Source: Hamadaea sp.
Lineage (GTDB): Bacteria > Actinomycetota > Actinomycetes > Mycobacteriales > Micromonosporaceae
Direction of reading: 5' to 3'
NCBI RefSeq assembly: GCF_013362815.1
Contig: NZ_JABFVK010000028.1
Span: 1-62,200 of the forward strand
DNA length: 62,200 bases
Part shown: piece after piece, positions 23,974 through 34,586 of the stretch
How positions within the stretch are numbered: the first letter of the stretch is position 1
How the letters are laid out: the number at the start of each line of letters is the position of its first letter
Translations under genes and position numbers: made by a program
The notes under the pieces: model-generated
Told to the model about the DNA's origin: nothing
Seen by the model: the letters and a program-made list of their open reading frames with translations, nothing else
Databases searched by the model: none

Positions 23974-25050
23974 ATGATCTTCATGGCGCCACCCAGCCGG
24001 GCGGAAGAGCCCCCACCCAGCCGGACAGAGAAGGTGCGATCCAGCCGGAAGGAGAAGATCGTCTGGCTGGTCGGCGCACTGGCGATGATCGTCGTCTTCG
24101 TCTGGGTCGTGCCGAGAGTCGCCAGCTACGCCGAGATCTGGCGCACGCTCCAAGGCCTGTCCGGCGGCGAACTGGTGCTCCTGCTCGGGCTGGGCCTGGT
24201 GGTGCTCGCGTTGAACGGCTGGTCCGCTGTCGCGGCGTTGCCCGGCCTCAGCTGGTGGCACGGTACGCAGACCGGCCTCGTCGGCAACTTCCTCACCGCA
24301 CTGTTTCCGACCGGAGCCGACCTGGCCGCCCGGTACGCGATGTGCCGCTCCTGGGGTTTCTCCACTGACCGGACGACGACGGCGGTCGCCCTGGCCGGCA
24401 TCGGCCGCTACCTCACGATGCTGCTGCTTCCGGTGGTGGGCACGTCTGCGGTGTTGATCACCGGCCGGGGCGATGAGCATACGCCGCTGTTCTTCGCGCT
24501 CGGCCTGACCGCGTTGGTGCTGCTTGTCGGTGTGCCCTGGGTACTGCTGCGCCGGGAGGACTACGCCCATCGGTTCGCCCACCGTCTGCAGTCGGTCGCC
24601 GCCGCGCTCGCCCGCCGCCTGAACAAACCGCCGCCGAGGGACATCGTGACGCGGGTGCTGCGTACGCGGGAACACCTGGTGGTCGGCGTACGCCAGAACG
24701 CCCCGCTCGTCGTGGCGACGCAGATCGCCGCGACCGGAGCCAGTTACGCCGTCCTGCTGGCCTCGCTCCGGGCGGTGGGACTCGGCCGGGACGTGCTCAC
24801 GCCGTCGGAGGTGCTTTACGCGTACGCCCTCGGCACGATCGCGTCGCTGGTGCCGCTCACCCCGGGCAACCTCGGCGTGACCGAGCTGATCCTGATCGGG
24901 GTCCTGGGACTGCAGTCGGACGAGCTGAACGCCCAGTTGGTCGCGGCCAGCCTGATCTTCCGCATCTTCGTGTGGCTGCTGCCGATCCCGCTCGGCATGA
25001 CGGCCTTCTTCTGGTGGCGCCACACCCAGTCAGCCACCGCGAAAGCGTGA
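23974..25050 (+). CDS. YbhN/UPF0104-type integral membrane protein (LPG synthase-like TM domain)
   Basis: A 358-residue membrane protein with about eight helices matching the lysylphosphatidylglycerol-synthase transmembrane family (UPF0104, YbhN). Typical elements are GWSAVAALPGLSWWHGTQTGLVGNFLTALFP-like helices in the middle and SLVPLTPGNLGVTELILIGVL near the end, the family's best conserved block. There is no C-terminal aminoacyl-transferase domain, so it is not a full MprF; flipping or transport of a lipid or polyprenyl intermediate is often suggested for such proteins. The N-terminal 25 residues are a basic, Pro/Ser-rich cytosolic tail. The start could also be the ATG at 23983. Confidence 0.82.
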   Translation: MIFMAPPSRAEEPPPSRTEKVRSSRKEKIVWLVGALAMIVVFVWVVPRVASYAEIWRTLQGLSGGELVLLLGLGLVVLALNGWSAVAALPGLSWWHGTQTGLVGNFLTALFPTGADLAARYAMCRSWGFSTDRTTTAVALAGIGRYLTMLLLPVVGTSAVLITGRGDEHTPLFFALGLTALVLLVGVPWVLLRREDYAHRFAHRLQSVAAALARRLNKPPPRDIVTRVLRTREHLVVGVRQNAPLVVATQIAATGASYAVLLASLRAVGLGRDVLTPSEVLYAYALGTIASLVPLTPGNLGVTELILIGVLGLQSDELNAQLVAASLIFRIFVWLLPIPLGMTAFFWWRHTQSATAKA

Positions 25051-25069
25051 TCGTGCTAGCTTCGCCGCC

Positions 25070-26203
25070 ATGACCGTCCTCATCGCGGGCGGCGGCATCG
25101 GCGGATTGTGCCTCGCGCACGGGCTTCGCCGGGCCGGCGTGCCGTTCGCCGTCTACGAACGATCCCTCCACAGTGGAGCTGAAGAGCAGGGTTACCGCAT
25201 CAGCCTCAAGGGCGCGGGGGAGCAGGCCCTCCGCGCGTGCCTCCCGCCCGACCTGTTCGCGCTCGCGCAGGCCACCGCGCTCCGTCCCGCCACCGTCATG
25301 ATCTTCATGAACCCCGACCTCACCCCGAAGTCCGCCAAACCCATCCCCGACCTGCGCGAAGGCTTCGGCGTCCACCGCCGCACGCTCCGCGAGATCCTCC
25401 TGACCGCGCTTCCCGGTGTCCACTTCGGAAAGACGTGCACCGGCTACGACGCCGACGACCGGCAAGTGCGCGCCGGCTTCGCGGACGGGTCCAGCGCCGT
25501 CGGCGACTTGCTGGTGGGTGCGGACGGCACAAACTCGGTGATACGCCGAAAGCTGCTCCCGGATTCGGCGATCGACGAGCTGGGCTGGGCGGCATACGGG
25601 CGTACTCCGATGACTCCGGACCTGCTGGCGCAGACCCCGGAGGAGCTGGTCGACAGCTTCAACCGGGTGATCGCCCCGGACGGGTCGGCGATCGCGATCG
25701 CCACCTGCCGGTCGCGGGAGCCGATCGCGGCGGCCGTCGCCCGGATCGCCCCGTACGCCGAGCTGACCGACGTCGGCGAGTACTTCTCCTGGACGGCAAC
25801 CATCCCGGGTCGCCGGCCGGCCAAGATGGATCCCCGCGAGTTGCACGAAATGGTGCTGCACACCGTGCGCGGCTGGCATCCCGGCGTACGCCGCATCGTC
25901 GAGGCGGCCGACGTCGAGGCGACCTTCCCAGTCGCGATCACCTCGGCCCGCCCGGTCGAGCCGTGGGCCGAACCGCGGGTCACCCTGCTGGGCGACGCGA
26001 TCCACACGATGTCCCCGGGCCGCGGTGAAGGTGCCAACGTCGCGTTGCGGGACGCCGAGCTGCTCACCGATGTGCTCAGCTCCGGCCGCCCGTGGGCGCA
26101 GGCCAAGTCCGACTACGAGCGCCAGATGCTGGAGTACGCCTTCGGCGCAGTCGCGGCCTCCCGGGAGAGCCCGTTCGCCCCGTTCGCCCGCCCCGCGGGC
26201 TGA
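25070..26203 (+). CDS. FAD-dependent aromatic hydroxylase-like monooxygenase
   Basis: A 377-residue class A flavoprotein monooxygenase (PHBH fold). The ADP-binding motif GGGIGGLCLAHGLRRAG is at residues 7-23, the second FAD/NADPH motif is LLVGADGTNSVIRRKLL near residue 150, and the third, VTLLGDAIHTMSPGRGEGANVALRDAELL, is near residue 305. No substrate is predictable; relatives hydroxylate phenols, tetracyclines or other aromatics. It begins 19 bp after the YbhN gene and is followed 23 bp later by the serine hydrolase, in the same direction, so the three may share a transcript. Confidence 0.9.
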   Translation: MTVLIAGGGIGGLCLAHGLRRAGVPFAVYERSLHSGAEEQGYRISLKGAGEQALRACLPPDLFALAQATALRPATVMIFMNPDLTPKSAKPIPDLREGFGVHRRTLREILLTALPGVHFGKTCTGYDADDRQVRAGFADGSSAVGDLLVGADGTNSVIRRKLLPDSAIDELGWAAYGRTPMTPDLLAQTPEELVDSFNRVIAPDGSAIAIATCRSREPIAAAVARIAPYAELTDVGEYFSWTATIPGRRPAKMDPRELHEMVLHTVRGWHPGVRRIVEAADVEATFPVAITSARPVEPWAEPRVTLLGDAIHTMSPGRGEGANVALRDAELLTDVLSSGRPWAQAKSDYERQMLEYAFGAVAASRESPFAPFARPAG

Positions 26204-26226
26204 GCCGCTCGGGTACAGTCCCGGGC

Positions 26227-27258
26227 GTGCATCCCGTCGATCTGATGCGGGCCCGGGGCGGCGCCTCGCAGCTGGTGGTCTGGCGCGACGATCAGCTCGT
26301 GCTCGACGAGGCGGTCGGGTGCGCGCCGGACGCGCTCTTCTGGACGTTCTCGGCGAGCAAGCCGTTCGTGGCGATGGCGGTGCACCTCCTGCAGGAGCGA
26401 GGACTGGCCGACGTCACGGATCGGGTGGCCGACCACTGGCCGGAGTACGCCGTCAACGGCAAGGCCGAGGTCACCATCGAGCACGTCCTGCAACACCGCA
26501 CGGGATCGGCGTACGCCCGGAGTCTGCTGCTGGACGTGGTGATCGCGGCGGACTGGGACCGATCGGTACGCGCAGCCGAGCGAGCGCGTCCGAAGTGGCC
26601 GGTCGGATCGGGACCGGCGTACCAGGCGGTCAGTTTCGGCTTCATCCTCGGTGAACTGGTACGCCGGCTGACCGGCGATCCGGTGGAAGTCGTGCTGGCC
26701 CGGGAGTTCTTCGGCCCGCTCGGACTGCACGACACCTTTCTCGGGCTGCCGGACGAGGCGTGGCCCCGGCATGTTCCGATCCGGAGCCGGGGCGCGACCG
26801 GGCGGGCCGGTGCCGCGCTGTTCAACCGTCGCTCCGTACGCCAAGCGGTCGTCCCCGCCGCCGGGATCTCCACCACCGCCCGGGACCTGGCCCGGTTCTA
26901 CCGGATGCTGCTCAACGGCGGCCACCTCGACGGCGTACGCGTCCTGCGGCCGGAGACGATCGCCCGGGCGGTCGCACCGTCCTCCGACGGGGAGGTCGAC
27001 CGGATCGTGAAGCTGCCGATGCGCTGGGCCAACGGCTTCCAGCTCGGCGGGACCGAGACCGGCCGAGGCGACGGATCGGCGCGCCCGATGGGCCGGTTGA
27101 GCCGGGCCGCCTTCGGGCACAACGGCAGCAACTGCTGCATCGGCTGGGCCGACCCCGAACGGGCGGTCGTCTTCGCGTACACGTCGGATCTGCTGCTGCC
27201 AGGACCGGACGCGGCCCGTCACCTGGCCGCGGTGGCCGACGCCGTGCTCGATGTCTGA
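26227..27258 (+). CDS. serine hydrolase of the beta-lactamase / class C PBP family
   Basis: A 343-residue penicillin-binding-like serine hydrolase. The catalytic SxxK tetrad is SASK (Ser42-Lys45). The Tyr motif normally written YxN reads AYQAVSFGFILGELVRRLTG here, with Tyr132 and no Asn at the third position. The C-terminal HNG in FGHNGSNCCIGWADPERAVVFAYTSD corresponds to the HxG triad motif of esterase-type members. There is no signal peptide, which favours a cytosolic esterase, lactonase or peptidase over a cell-wall enzyme. GTG 26227 is the first start that leaves the catalytic domain intact; the longer frame overlaps the upstream gene. Confidence 0.87.
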   Translation: MHPVDLMRARGGASQLVVWRDDQLVLDEAVGCAPDALFWTFSASKPFVAMAVHLLQERGLADVTDRVADHWPEYAVNGKAEVTIEHVLQHRTGSAYARSLLLDVVIAADWDRSVRAAERARPKWPVGSGPAYQAVSFGFILGELVRRLTGDPVEVVLAREFFGPLGLHDTFLGLPDEAWPRHVPIRSRGATGRAGAALFNRRSVRQAVVPAAGISTTARDLARFYRMLLNGGHLDGVRVLRPETIARAVAPSSDGEVDRIVKLPMRWANGFQLGGTETGRGDGSARPMGRLSRAAFGHNGSNCCIGWADPERAVVFAYTSDLLLPGPDAARHLAAVADAVLDV

Positions 27259-27307
27259 AAGCCGACGCCGCGTTGATCCGGAAGCGGAGCTTGCCCACCA
27301 TGGCGCC

Positions 27308-27925
27308 ATGACCCCCAAGGCGCCCCTCCTCGGCCTGCTGGCCGCATCCCTGTTCGCGCTCGCCGGCTGCGGAACGGACGCGCCCGCGGCGAGCGACTCA
27401 CCGAGTGCCACGGTCGCCGCCGACGCCTCGGCCGGCGTCTCGGCGAGCCCGACGTCCGGTGGCGGCACCGCGACCGGCGCGGAGTGCCTCAAGGGCAGCT
27501 GGAAGGTCGACGTCGACAAACTCGCCGGCTCGGCCGCCGCGTTGGTGGGCAACGGCGCGACCGGTAGCGGCACCGGCGCGATCACGCTCACCTTCGCCGA
27601 TCAGATGACCATCAAGTTCGCCAACGCCGCCGTGATCATCAAGACCACCCAGGCGGGTCAGACGATCACCATCAAGCAGACCTTCAACGGCAGTTCGACC
27701 AGCACCTCCTGGTCGGGCGAGAACGGCCGCCTGGCCGGGACGTCGCCGGGCGGAACCGTCACCACGAAGGCCGTCATGGTGATGAACGGGGTCGAGCAAC
27801 CGCTGCCGACCACGGCGTTCGACGGCAATCTCGACATCTCGAAGAACAGCCTGGCCTACACCTGCTCCGGTGACACCGCCGTGCTGGACAGCGGCTTTGT
27901 GAAGTGGGAGCTGCACCGGGCCTAG
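27308..27925 (+). CDS. secreted lipoprotein of unknown function
   Basis: A 205-residue lipoprotein with lipobox LAGC (Cys21). A Ser/Thr/Ala-rich linker (about 25-55) leads to a beta-rich domain with two cysteines (EECLKGSW-like start at ECLKGSWKVDVDKL and AYTCSGDTAVL near the end) that probably form a disulfide. It begins with the pattern C-x-G-x-W, seen in small lipocalin-like sensor or chaperone lipoproteins of actinomycetes. I cannot name a family. It lies 49 bp after the serine hydrolase gene on the same strand and converges with the marR gene, 10 bp apart. Confidence 0.75.
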   Translation: MTPKAPLLGLLAASLFALAGCGTDAPAASDSPSATVAADASAGVSASPTSGGGTATGAECLKGSWKVDVDKLAGSAAALVGNGATGSGTGAITLTFADQMTIKFANAAVIIKTTQAGQTITIKQTFNGSSTSTSWSGENGRLAGTSPGGTVTTKAVMVMNGVEQPLPTTAFDGNLDISKNSLAYTCSGDTAVLDSGFVKWELHRA

Positions 27926-27935
27926 TGGAACCCGG

Positions 27936-28373
27936 TCACTGGTACGGATCGGTGACCGCGCGGAGGTCGGTGAGGATGGCCTTGAGCTGGGCCATCCGCC
28001 GCTTGCCCAACTGGGCGGTCCACTCCGCCTCCACCCGCTCCACGACCTGCGCGGCCACGGGAATCGCCTCGTGGCCGCGCTTCGCTATGCGGACGAGCCG
28101 GGCCCGGGCGTCCTGCGGATCGGGTGCGCGCTCGACGTAGCCGGCCTTCTCGAGTTGGTCCACAAGGAAGCCGGCGGTCTGCTTGGTGACTCCGGCCGCT
28201 TCGGCCAGCTCGGTCAGCCGGGTGCCGTCGGGGCCGATGCGCTGGAACACACGGGCCTGAGCCGGCGTGAAGTCGCCGAACCCGGCGTCGGCGAGCTCGG
28301 CGAAGACTCGCGACTCCATCGCCCGGTACGGGATGAACAGCAGCAATCCCACGTTGAGCTGCTCCTCCGGCAT
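27936..28373 (-). CDS. MarR-family transcriptional regulator
   Basis: A 145-residue MarR regulator. The winged helix spans about residues 45-110 (GPDGTRLTELAEAAGVTKQTAGFLVDQLEKAGYVERAPDPQDARARLV); the wing contains the conserved DxRxR-like DPQDARARLV. Dimerisation helices are at both ends. It is divergent from the MDMPI-cupin pair, and a perfect 10-bp palindrome lies between them inside the promoter spacer, so it most likely represses that pair. The inducer is unknown. Confidence 0.93.
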   Translation of the reverse strand: MPEEQLNVGLLLFIPYRAMESRVFAELADAGFGDFTPAQARVFQRIGPDGTRLTELAEAAGVTKQTAGFLVDQLEKAGYVERAPDPQDARARLVRIAKRGHEAIPVAAQVVERVEAEWTAQLGKRRMAQLKAILTDLRAVTDPYQ

Positions 28374-28395
28374 CGTCTCCCCTTGGCGGTTGCTC

Positions 28396-28426
28396 TTGAC
28401 GGTTAGTCAGAGCCTCTGACTAAAAT
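28396..28426 (+). promoter_or_regulatory. sigma-70-like promoter of the MDMPI-cupin operon
   Basis: TTGACG (28396-28401) and TAAAAT (28421-28426), separated by 19 bases that are almost wholly occupied by the MarR palindrome. The spacing is longer than the usual 17, so the promoter may be weak or conformation-dependent. Confidence 0.55.
28403..28423. promoter_or_regulatory. perfect MarR-type operator
   Basis: TTAGTCAGAG, a single central C, then CTCTGACTAA: perfect 10-bp arms. It overlaps the spacer and first bases of the -10 element of the rightward promoter and is 30 bp from the marR start, so occupancy would block both directions. Confidence 0.75.
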
Positions 28427-28468
28427 GGTAAGAGAATCGTACCAAATTCGGGAGTGGGTGGCGACGTC

Positions 28469-29110
28469 ATGCGAGACGACGAGATCTGGCGGGAGGTCGA
28501 CGCGCAGCGGCTCGACCTGGCCGGGCTGCTCGCCGGGCTGACTCCGGAGCAGTGGGAGCGGCCGTCGCTGTGCCCGGGCTGGCGCGTACGCGATGTCGCC
28601 GCGCACCTGACCCTCGGCCCGATCACCTCGTGGGGCACCGTGTTGCAGGAGATCGTCCGCGCGCGGGGAAGCTTCAACCGCATGGTGTACGACACGGCCG
28701 TACGCCGCGCCGACCGCCCGACCGCGCAGATCGTGGCCGACTTACGGGCGATCAGCGGGTCGCGCCGTCTCGCGCCGGGCACCACGATCCACGAACCGTT
28801 GCTGGACATCCTCGTGCACGGTCAGGACATCGCGATCCCGCTCGGCGTCGACCGGAAGATGCCCGCCGACGCCGCCGTGGACGCCGCGACCCGGGTGTGG
28901 TCGAAGGGTTTCCCGTTCGGGGCGCGCCGCCGGCTGCGGGGATTCCGGCTGGTGGCCACCGACGCCACTTGGTCGGACGGAGACGGCGTACGCGTCGAGG
29001 GTCCGATCTCCGCATTGCTGCTCGTGCTGACCGGTCGTCCGGCCGGTCTGCGTCCACTCGGCGGCCCAGGGCTGCCCGAGTTGAAACGATCATTCGAGGG
29101 GGAGTCATGA
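28469..29110 (+). CDS. TIGR03083-type maleylpyruvate isomerase / mycothiol-dependent DinB-fold protein
   Basis: A 213-residue DinB-like four-helix protein with an MDMPI-type N-terminal domain. The pattern WERPSLCPGWRVRDVAAHLTLG (split here at residues about 29-50) is the family signature: the C-GW-V-D--AH block contains a metal-binding His, and another His is in ILVHGQDIAIPLG. In actinobacteria this family uses mycothiol as thiol cofactor. ATG 28469 is preferred over a GTG at 28454. One rare TTA codon (28742-28744) is in frame. The gene overlaps the cupin gene by ATGA and is under the MarR palindrome. Confidence 0.85.
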   Translation: MRDDEIWREVDAQRLDLAGLLAGLTPEQWERPSLCPGWRVRDVAAHLTLGPITSWGTVLQEIVRARGSFNRMVYDTAVRRADRPTAQIVADLRAISGSRRLAPGTTIHEPLLDILVHGQDIAIPLGVDRKMPADAAVDAATRVWSKGFPFGARRRLRGFRLVATDATWSDGDGVRVEGPISALLLVLTGRPAGLRPLGGPGLPELKRSFEGES

Positions 29111-29565
29111 CGCACTTCGTGCACCACAGCCCGGTCGGCGACGGCGTGGAGCTGCGGGCGATCGACGCGATCCACACGGTGAAGATCGGCGGGAAGCAGA
29201 CCGGCGGCGACTACGAGCTCTTCGAGATCGACGCCCCGCGCGGGCACGCCATCCCGTTGCACACCCATGCCTGGCCGGAGGCGTACTACCTGCTGTACGG
29301 CACGCTGAACGTGCAGGTCGGCGAGGGGTTCTACGAGCTGACGCCGGGAGCGGCGCTGAACGTCCCGCCGTACGCCGAGCACACCTTCACGATCGCGACG
29401 CCGTCGGCGAAGTTCCTCGTGTTCACGCTGACCGACGCGATGGGACGGTTCTTCGCCGACCTCGACGAGTCGATCCCGGTGGACGCCCCGATGGCCGAGG
29501 TGTTTCCGCTCGCCGCTGCCGCGGCGGCGCGGCACGGCGTCAGCTTCGTCCAGCCGCCGCGTTGA
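29107..29565 (+). CDS. small cupin-domain protein
   Basis: A 152-residue cupin. Motif 1 is APRGHAIPLHTHAWPEAYYLLYGTLNVQV, with His-Thr-His and Glu as metal ligands, and motif 2 is LNVPPYAEHTFTIAT, with the final His. The fold therefore keeps a full 3-His/1-Glu metal site, but the reaction is unknown (isomerase, dioxygenase or sensor). Its ATG overlaps the stop of the MDMPI gene, so both respond to the MarR regulator and probably act on the same aromatic or reactive compound. The last 26 bp overlap the convergent reductase gene. Confidence 0.85.
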   Translation: MTHFVHHSPVGDGVELRAIDAIHTVKIGGKQTGGDYELFEIDAPRGHAIPLHTHAWPEAYYLLYGTLNVQVGEGFYELTPGAALNVPPYAEHTFTIATPSAKFLVFTLTDAMGRFFADLDESIPVDAPMAEVFPLAAAAAARHGVSFVQPPR

Positions 29566-30208
29566 TCTGCTCCGGGTCGAGCACCTTCTCCGGCCAGCCG
29601 TGCCGGGCCAAGGTCAGCATCGCCCGGCCCATGTTCTCCGTGGTGGTCACCGACTTCGGCGCGAACCGCCGGACGAGGGGGAAGATCGGGCGGCCGACCG
29701 CGTACAACGTGCGATACAGCCGCGTACGCGAGACTTCGCCGTGCATCGGCTGGATGAACCCCGGGCGCAACGCGTACGCCTGGAAGGGCAGGGCGAACAG
29801 GTCGTTCTCCGTCTTGCCCTTCACCCGGGCCCACATGGTGCGGCCCTGCTCGGTGCTGTCGGTACCCGCACCGGACACGTACACGAAAGTCGCGTCGGGA
29901 TTGCGCTCGGCCAGCGGGTGGGCGGCCGCCATCGTCAGGTCGTAGGTCAGCCGCCGGTAGTCGTCCTCCTTCATCCCGGCCGAGGAGACGCCGAGGCAGA
30001 AGAAGCAGGCGTCGTACGCCCCGAGCTCGTCCGCGATGGCCGACAGGTTCGCCAGATCCGGCACCTCGATCTCGCGCAGCTTGGTGTGCCCGCGCGCGGT
30101 GGCCCGACGCCCGACCGTGAGTACTTGGTCGACATCGGGGGCGAGCAGGCATTCCCGCAGCACGCCCTGCCCGACCATGCCGGTGGCGCCGAACACGATG
30201 ACCTTCAT
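29540..30208 (-). CDS. NAD(P)-binding Rossmann-fold protein, NmrA/epimerase-like
   Basis: A 222-residue short atypical SDR. The nucleotide motif is at the N-terminus, VFGATGMVGQGVLRECL (GxxGxxG). The active-site region reads TFVYVSGAGTDSTEQG, keeping Ser but with no YxxxK, and AYALRPGFIQP follows as in NmrA/HSCARG and YwnB-type proteins. These usually act as NADPH sensors or reductases. It converges with the cupin gene (26-bp overlap) and is divergent from the dienelactone hydrolase gene across a 105-bp A+T-enriched promoter region. Confidence 0.85.
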   Translation of the reverse strand: MKVIVFGATGMVGQGVLRECLLAPDVDQVLTVGRRATARGHTKLREIEVPDLANLSAIADELGAYDACFFCLGVSSAGMKEDDYRRLTYDLTMAAAHPLAERNPDATFVYVSGAGTDSTEQGRTMWARVKGKTENDLFALPFQAYALRPGFIQPMHGEVSRTRLYRTLYAVGRPIFPLVRRFAPKSVTTTENMGRAMLTLARHGWPEKVLDPEQINAAAGRS

Positions 30209-30255
30209 GGCGACACCTTAAGGCCTTCGGCGGATCGTTTCCGTCCACTGCGTAC

Positions 30256-30284
30256 TTGATTCAAGATCGTTTTTGTGGTATTAT
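30256..30284 (+). promoter_or_regulatory. strong-looking sigma-70 promoter of the dienelactone hydrolase gene
   Basis: TTGATT (30256-30261), a 17-base spacer, TATTAT (30279-30284); start codon at 30314. The -35 lies in the small palindrome CTTGATTCAAG (30255-30265), a possible operator. The stretch is strikingly A+T-rich for this genome. Confidence 0.6.
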
Positions 30285-30313
30285 GGGCGAATCGCCGAAC
30301 TAGCATCGGCCGC

Positions 30314-31066
30314 ATGTGCCACGACGCTTCCGCAGAACCGCCGATCTACTCCGAACCCGTCACCACCGCCGACGGTGGTTCGCTCATTCTCAACGGCACG
30401 GACGGGGCTGCTTTTGCGGCGTACCGGGCGATGCCGGCGACTGTAACGGGGCGGGCGGTGCTGATCCTGCCCGACAATCGGGGGCTCTCCGGGTTCTACG
30501 AGACGCTCGCGATCCGGCTCGCCGAGCAGGGCCACCCCGCGCTCGCCGTCGACTACTTCGGGCGTACGGCAGGTCTCGATCACCGAGCGCGCACCGGGTT
30601 CGACGACATGGCGACCGTGATGCCGCACCTCATGGCGCTCACTCGGCCCGGCCTGTACGGCGACATCGATGCGGGGATCGCGTACTTGCGGGCGTTGGAC
30701 CTGCCGGTCGCCGCGCTCGGCTTCTGCTTCGGCGGCCGGCTCGCCTTCCTGACCGCCGATCCGGCGTATGGCCTGTCCCACGTCGTCGGGCTCTACGGAG
30801 CGCTCGACGAGATCAACGGCTCACCCGGCCCGAACCAGGTCGCGGCGACGCTGACGACGCCGATCCTGGGGCTCTTCGGCGGGGCCGATCCGGGCATTCC
30901 CGCCGAGGCGGTGGACCGCTTCGATCGGGCGCTCACCGCCGCGCGTACGCCCCACGACCTGGTGGTCTATCCGGACGCCCCGCACAGCTTCTTCGACCGG
31001 CACTACGAGGAGCACCGCCAGGCCTCCGCCGACGCCTGGCGGCGCATCCTGTCATTCCTGAGCTGA
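30314..31066 (+). CDS. dienelactone hydrolase family protein
   Basis: A 250-residue alpha/beta hydrolase of the dienelactone hydrolase family. The triad is Cys138 in LGFCFGGRL, Asp192 in GLFGGADPG and His224 in DAPHSFFDR. The oxyanion region is LILPDNRGLSGFYETLAIRLA. Substrates range from dienelactone in chlorocatechol breakdown to other lactones and esters; no aromatic pathway genes are near. ATG 30314 follows a good promoter by about 25 bases. It converges with the small helical protein gene, overlapping by 15 bp. Confidence 0.9.
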   Translation: MCHDASAEPPIYSEPVTTADGGSLILNGTDGAAFAAYRAMPATVTGRAVLILPDNRGLSGFYETLAIRLAEQGHPALAVDYFGRTAGLDHRARTGFDDMATVMPHLMALTRPGLYGDIDAGIAYLRALDLPVAALGFCFGGRLAFLTADPAYGLSHVVGLYGALDEINGSPGPNQVAATLTTPILGLFGGADPGIPAEAVDRFDRALTAARTPHDLVVYPDAPHSFFDRHYEEHRQASADAWRRILSFLS

Positions 31067-31408
31067 TCCCTCGCCGGGCTTGTCGGCGGGCTTGGCTTCG
31101 GGGGCTTCCGAAGACGCCGATCCGGCCTCGCCGGGCTTCTTCCCGAACGCGTCACGGATGTCGTTGCCCGCCTTGCTGAACGTGTTCGCGAGCGCGTCGC
31201 CGAGCATCTGCCCGGCTTCCTTGACGTCGGCCCGGACGGCATCGTCCTTGACGGCGTTGCCCGCCGCGGCGAAGACCTCCTGCACGGCGTGCCCGATCTT
31301 GCTCAGCGCGTCCGGCACGTCACCGGTGTCGCTCTGCTGCAGGTGCATCTTCAGCTTCAGGCCGAGGCCCTCCAGCTTCTCGCCCAGCTCGTTCCATTCG
31401 TTCGCCAC
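31052..31408 (-). CDS. small alpha-helical acidic protein, function unknown
   Basis: A 118-residue hydrophilic protein without cysteine, signal peptide or TM segment. Residues about 1-90 are predicted amphipathic helices (WNELGEKLEGLGLKLKMHL; VPDALSKIGHAVQEVFAAAGNAVKD; VKEAGQMLGDALANTFSKAG), resembling small stress or hydrophilin-like proteins. The tail is Glu/Ala/Pro/Lys-rich and disordered. GTG 31408 is chosen because GGAGGAGG precedes it closely; the upstream extension of the frame runs into a terminator hairpin. I do not recognise a family. Confidence 0.68.
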   Translation of the reverse strand: MANEWNELGEKLEGLGLKLKMHLQQSDTGDVPDALSKIGHAVQEVFAAAGNAVKDDAVRADVKEAGQMLGDALANTFSKAGNDIRDAFGKKPGEAGSASSEAPEAKPADKPGEGSAQE

Positions 31409-31498
31409 AATTGCCTCCTCCGTTGACCGACGCTGCCGGCTGCTTCCATTGTCGCCTCCGACGGCCACGTACGCCCGACGCCGACGAGGAGATCCGGT

Positions 31499-31557
31499 GC
31501 AGATCAGGGATATCCATGGGAAAACTCGTCGAGATCCCATGGATATCCCTGATCTGC
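31499..31557. terminator. perfect 23-bp inverted repeat after the GH9 gene
   Basis: Arms 31499-31521 and 31535-31557 (GCAGATCAGGG...ATCCATGGGA and its complement) are perfect over 23 bp with a 13-base loop. It lies 16 bp beyond the cellulase stop codon. A very stable terminator-like hairpin without a T-run. Confidence 0.75.
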
Positions 31558-31573
31558 AGCTAACGGTGCGAGG

Positions 31574-34477
<2,904 letters not shown>

Positions 34478-34516
34478 CTAGACGCCCTTTTCCCGCTCCG
34501 CCGTTTGGCGCTGTGC

Positions 34517-34581
34517 GCGCTGGATCAGGGCTATGGGTCGAATCTTGGGCCGTGATTCGGCTGAGATCCCTGATCCAGCGC
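34517..34581. terminator. nested inverted repeat between the SMP-30 and GH9 genes
   Basis: Outer arms GCGCTGGATCAGGG (34517-34530) and CCCTGATCCAGCGC (34568-34581), perfect over 14 bp; inside the 37-base loop CGAATC and GATTCG form a second stem. It starts 6 bp after the SMP-30 stop codon and ends about 80 bp before the CebR box. Confidence 0.68.
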
Positions 34582-34586
34582 CTCTT

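Noticed and set aside
23812-25023. Minus-strand 403-codon open frame opposite the YbhN-type gene
   Set aside because: Gln/Arg/Asp-rich composition without structure; the plus strand has regular TM helices.
26092-26226. N-terminal extension of the serine hydrolase overlapping the FAD monooxygenase gene
   Set aside because: Arg/Pro-rich and out of family; GTG 26227 gives the normal start.
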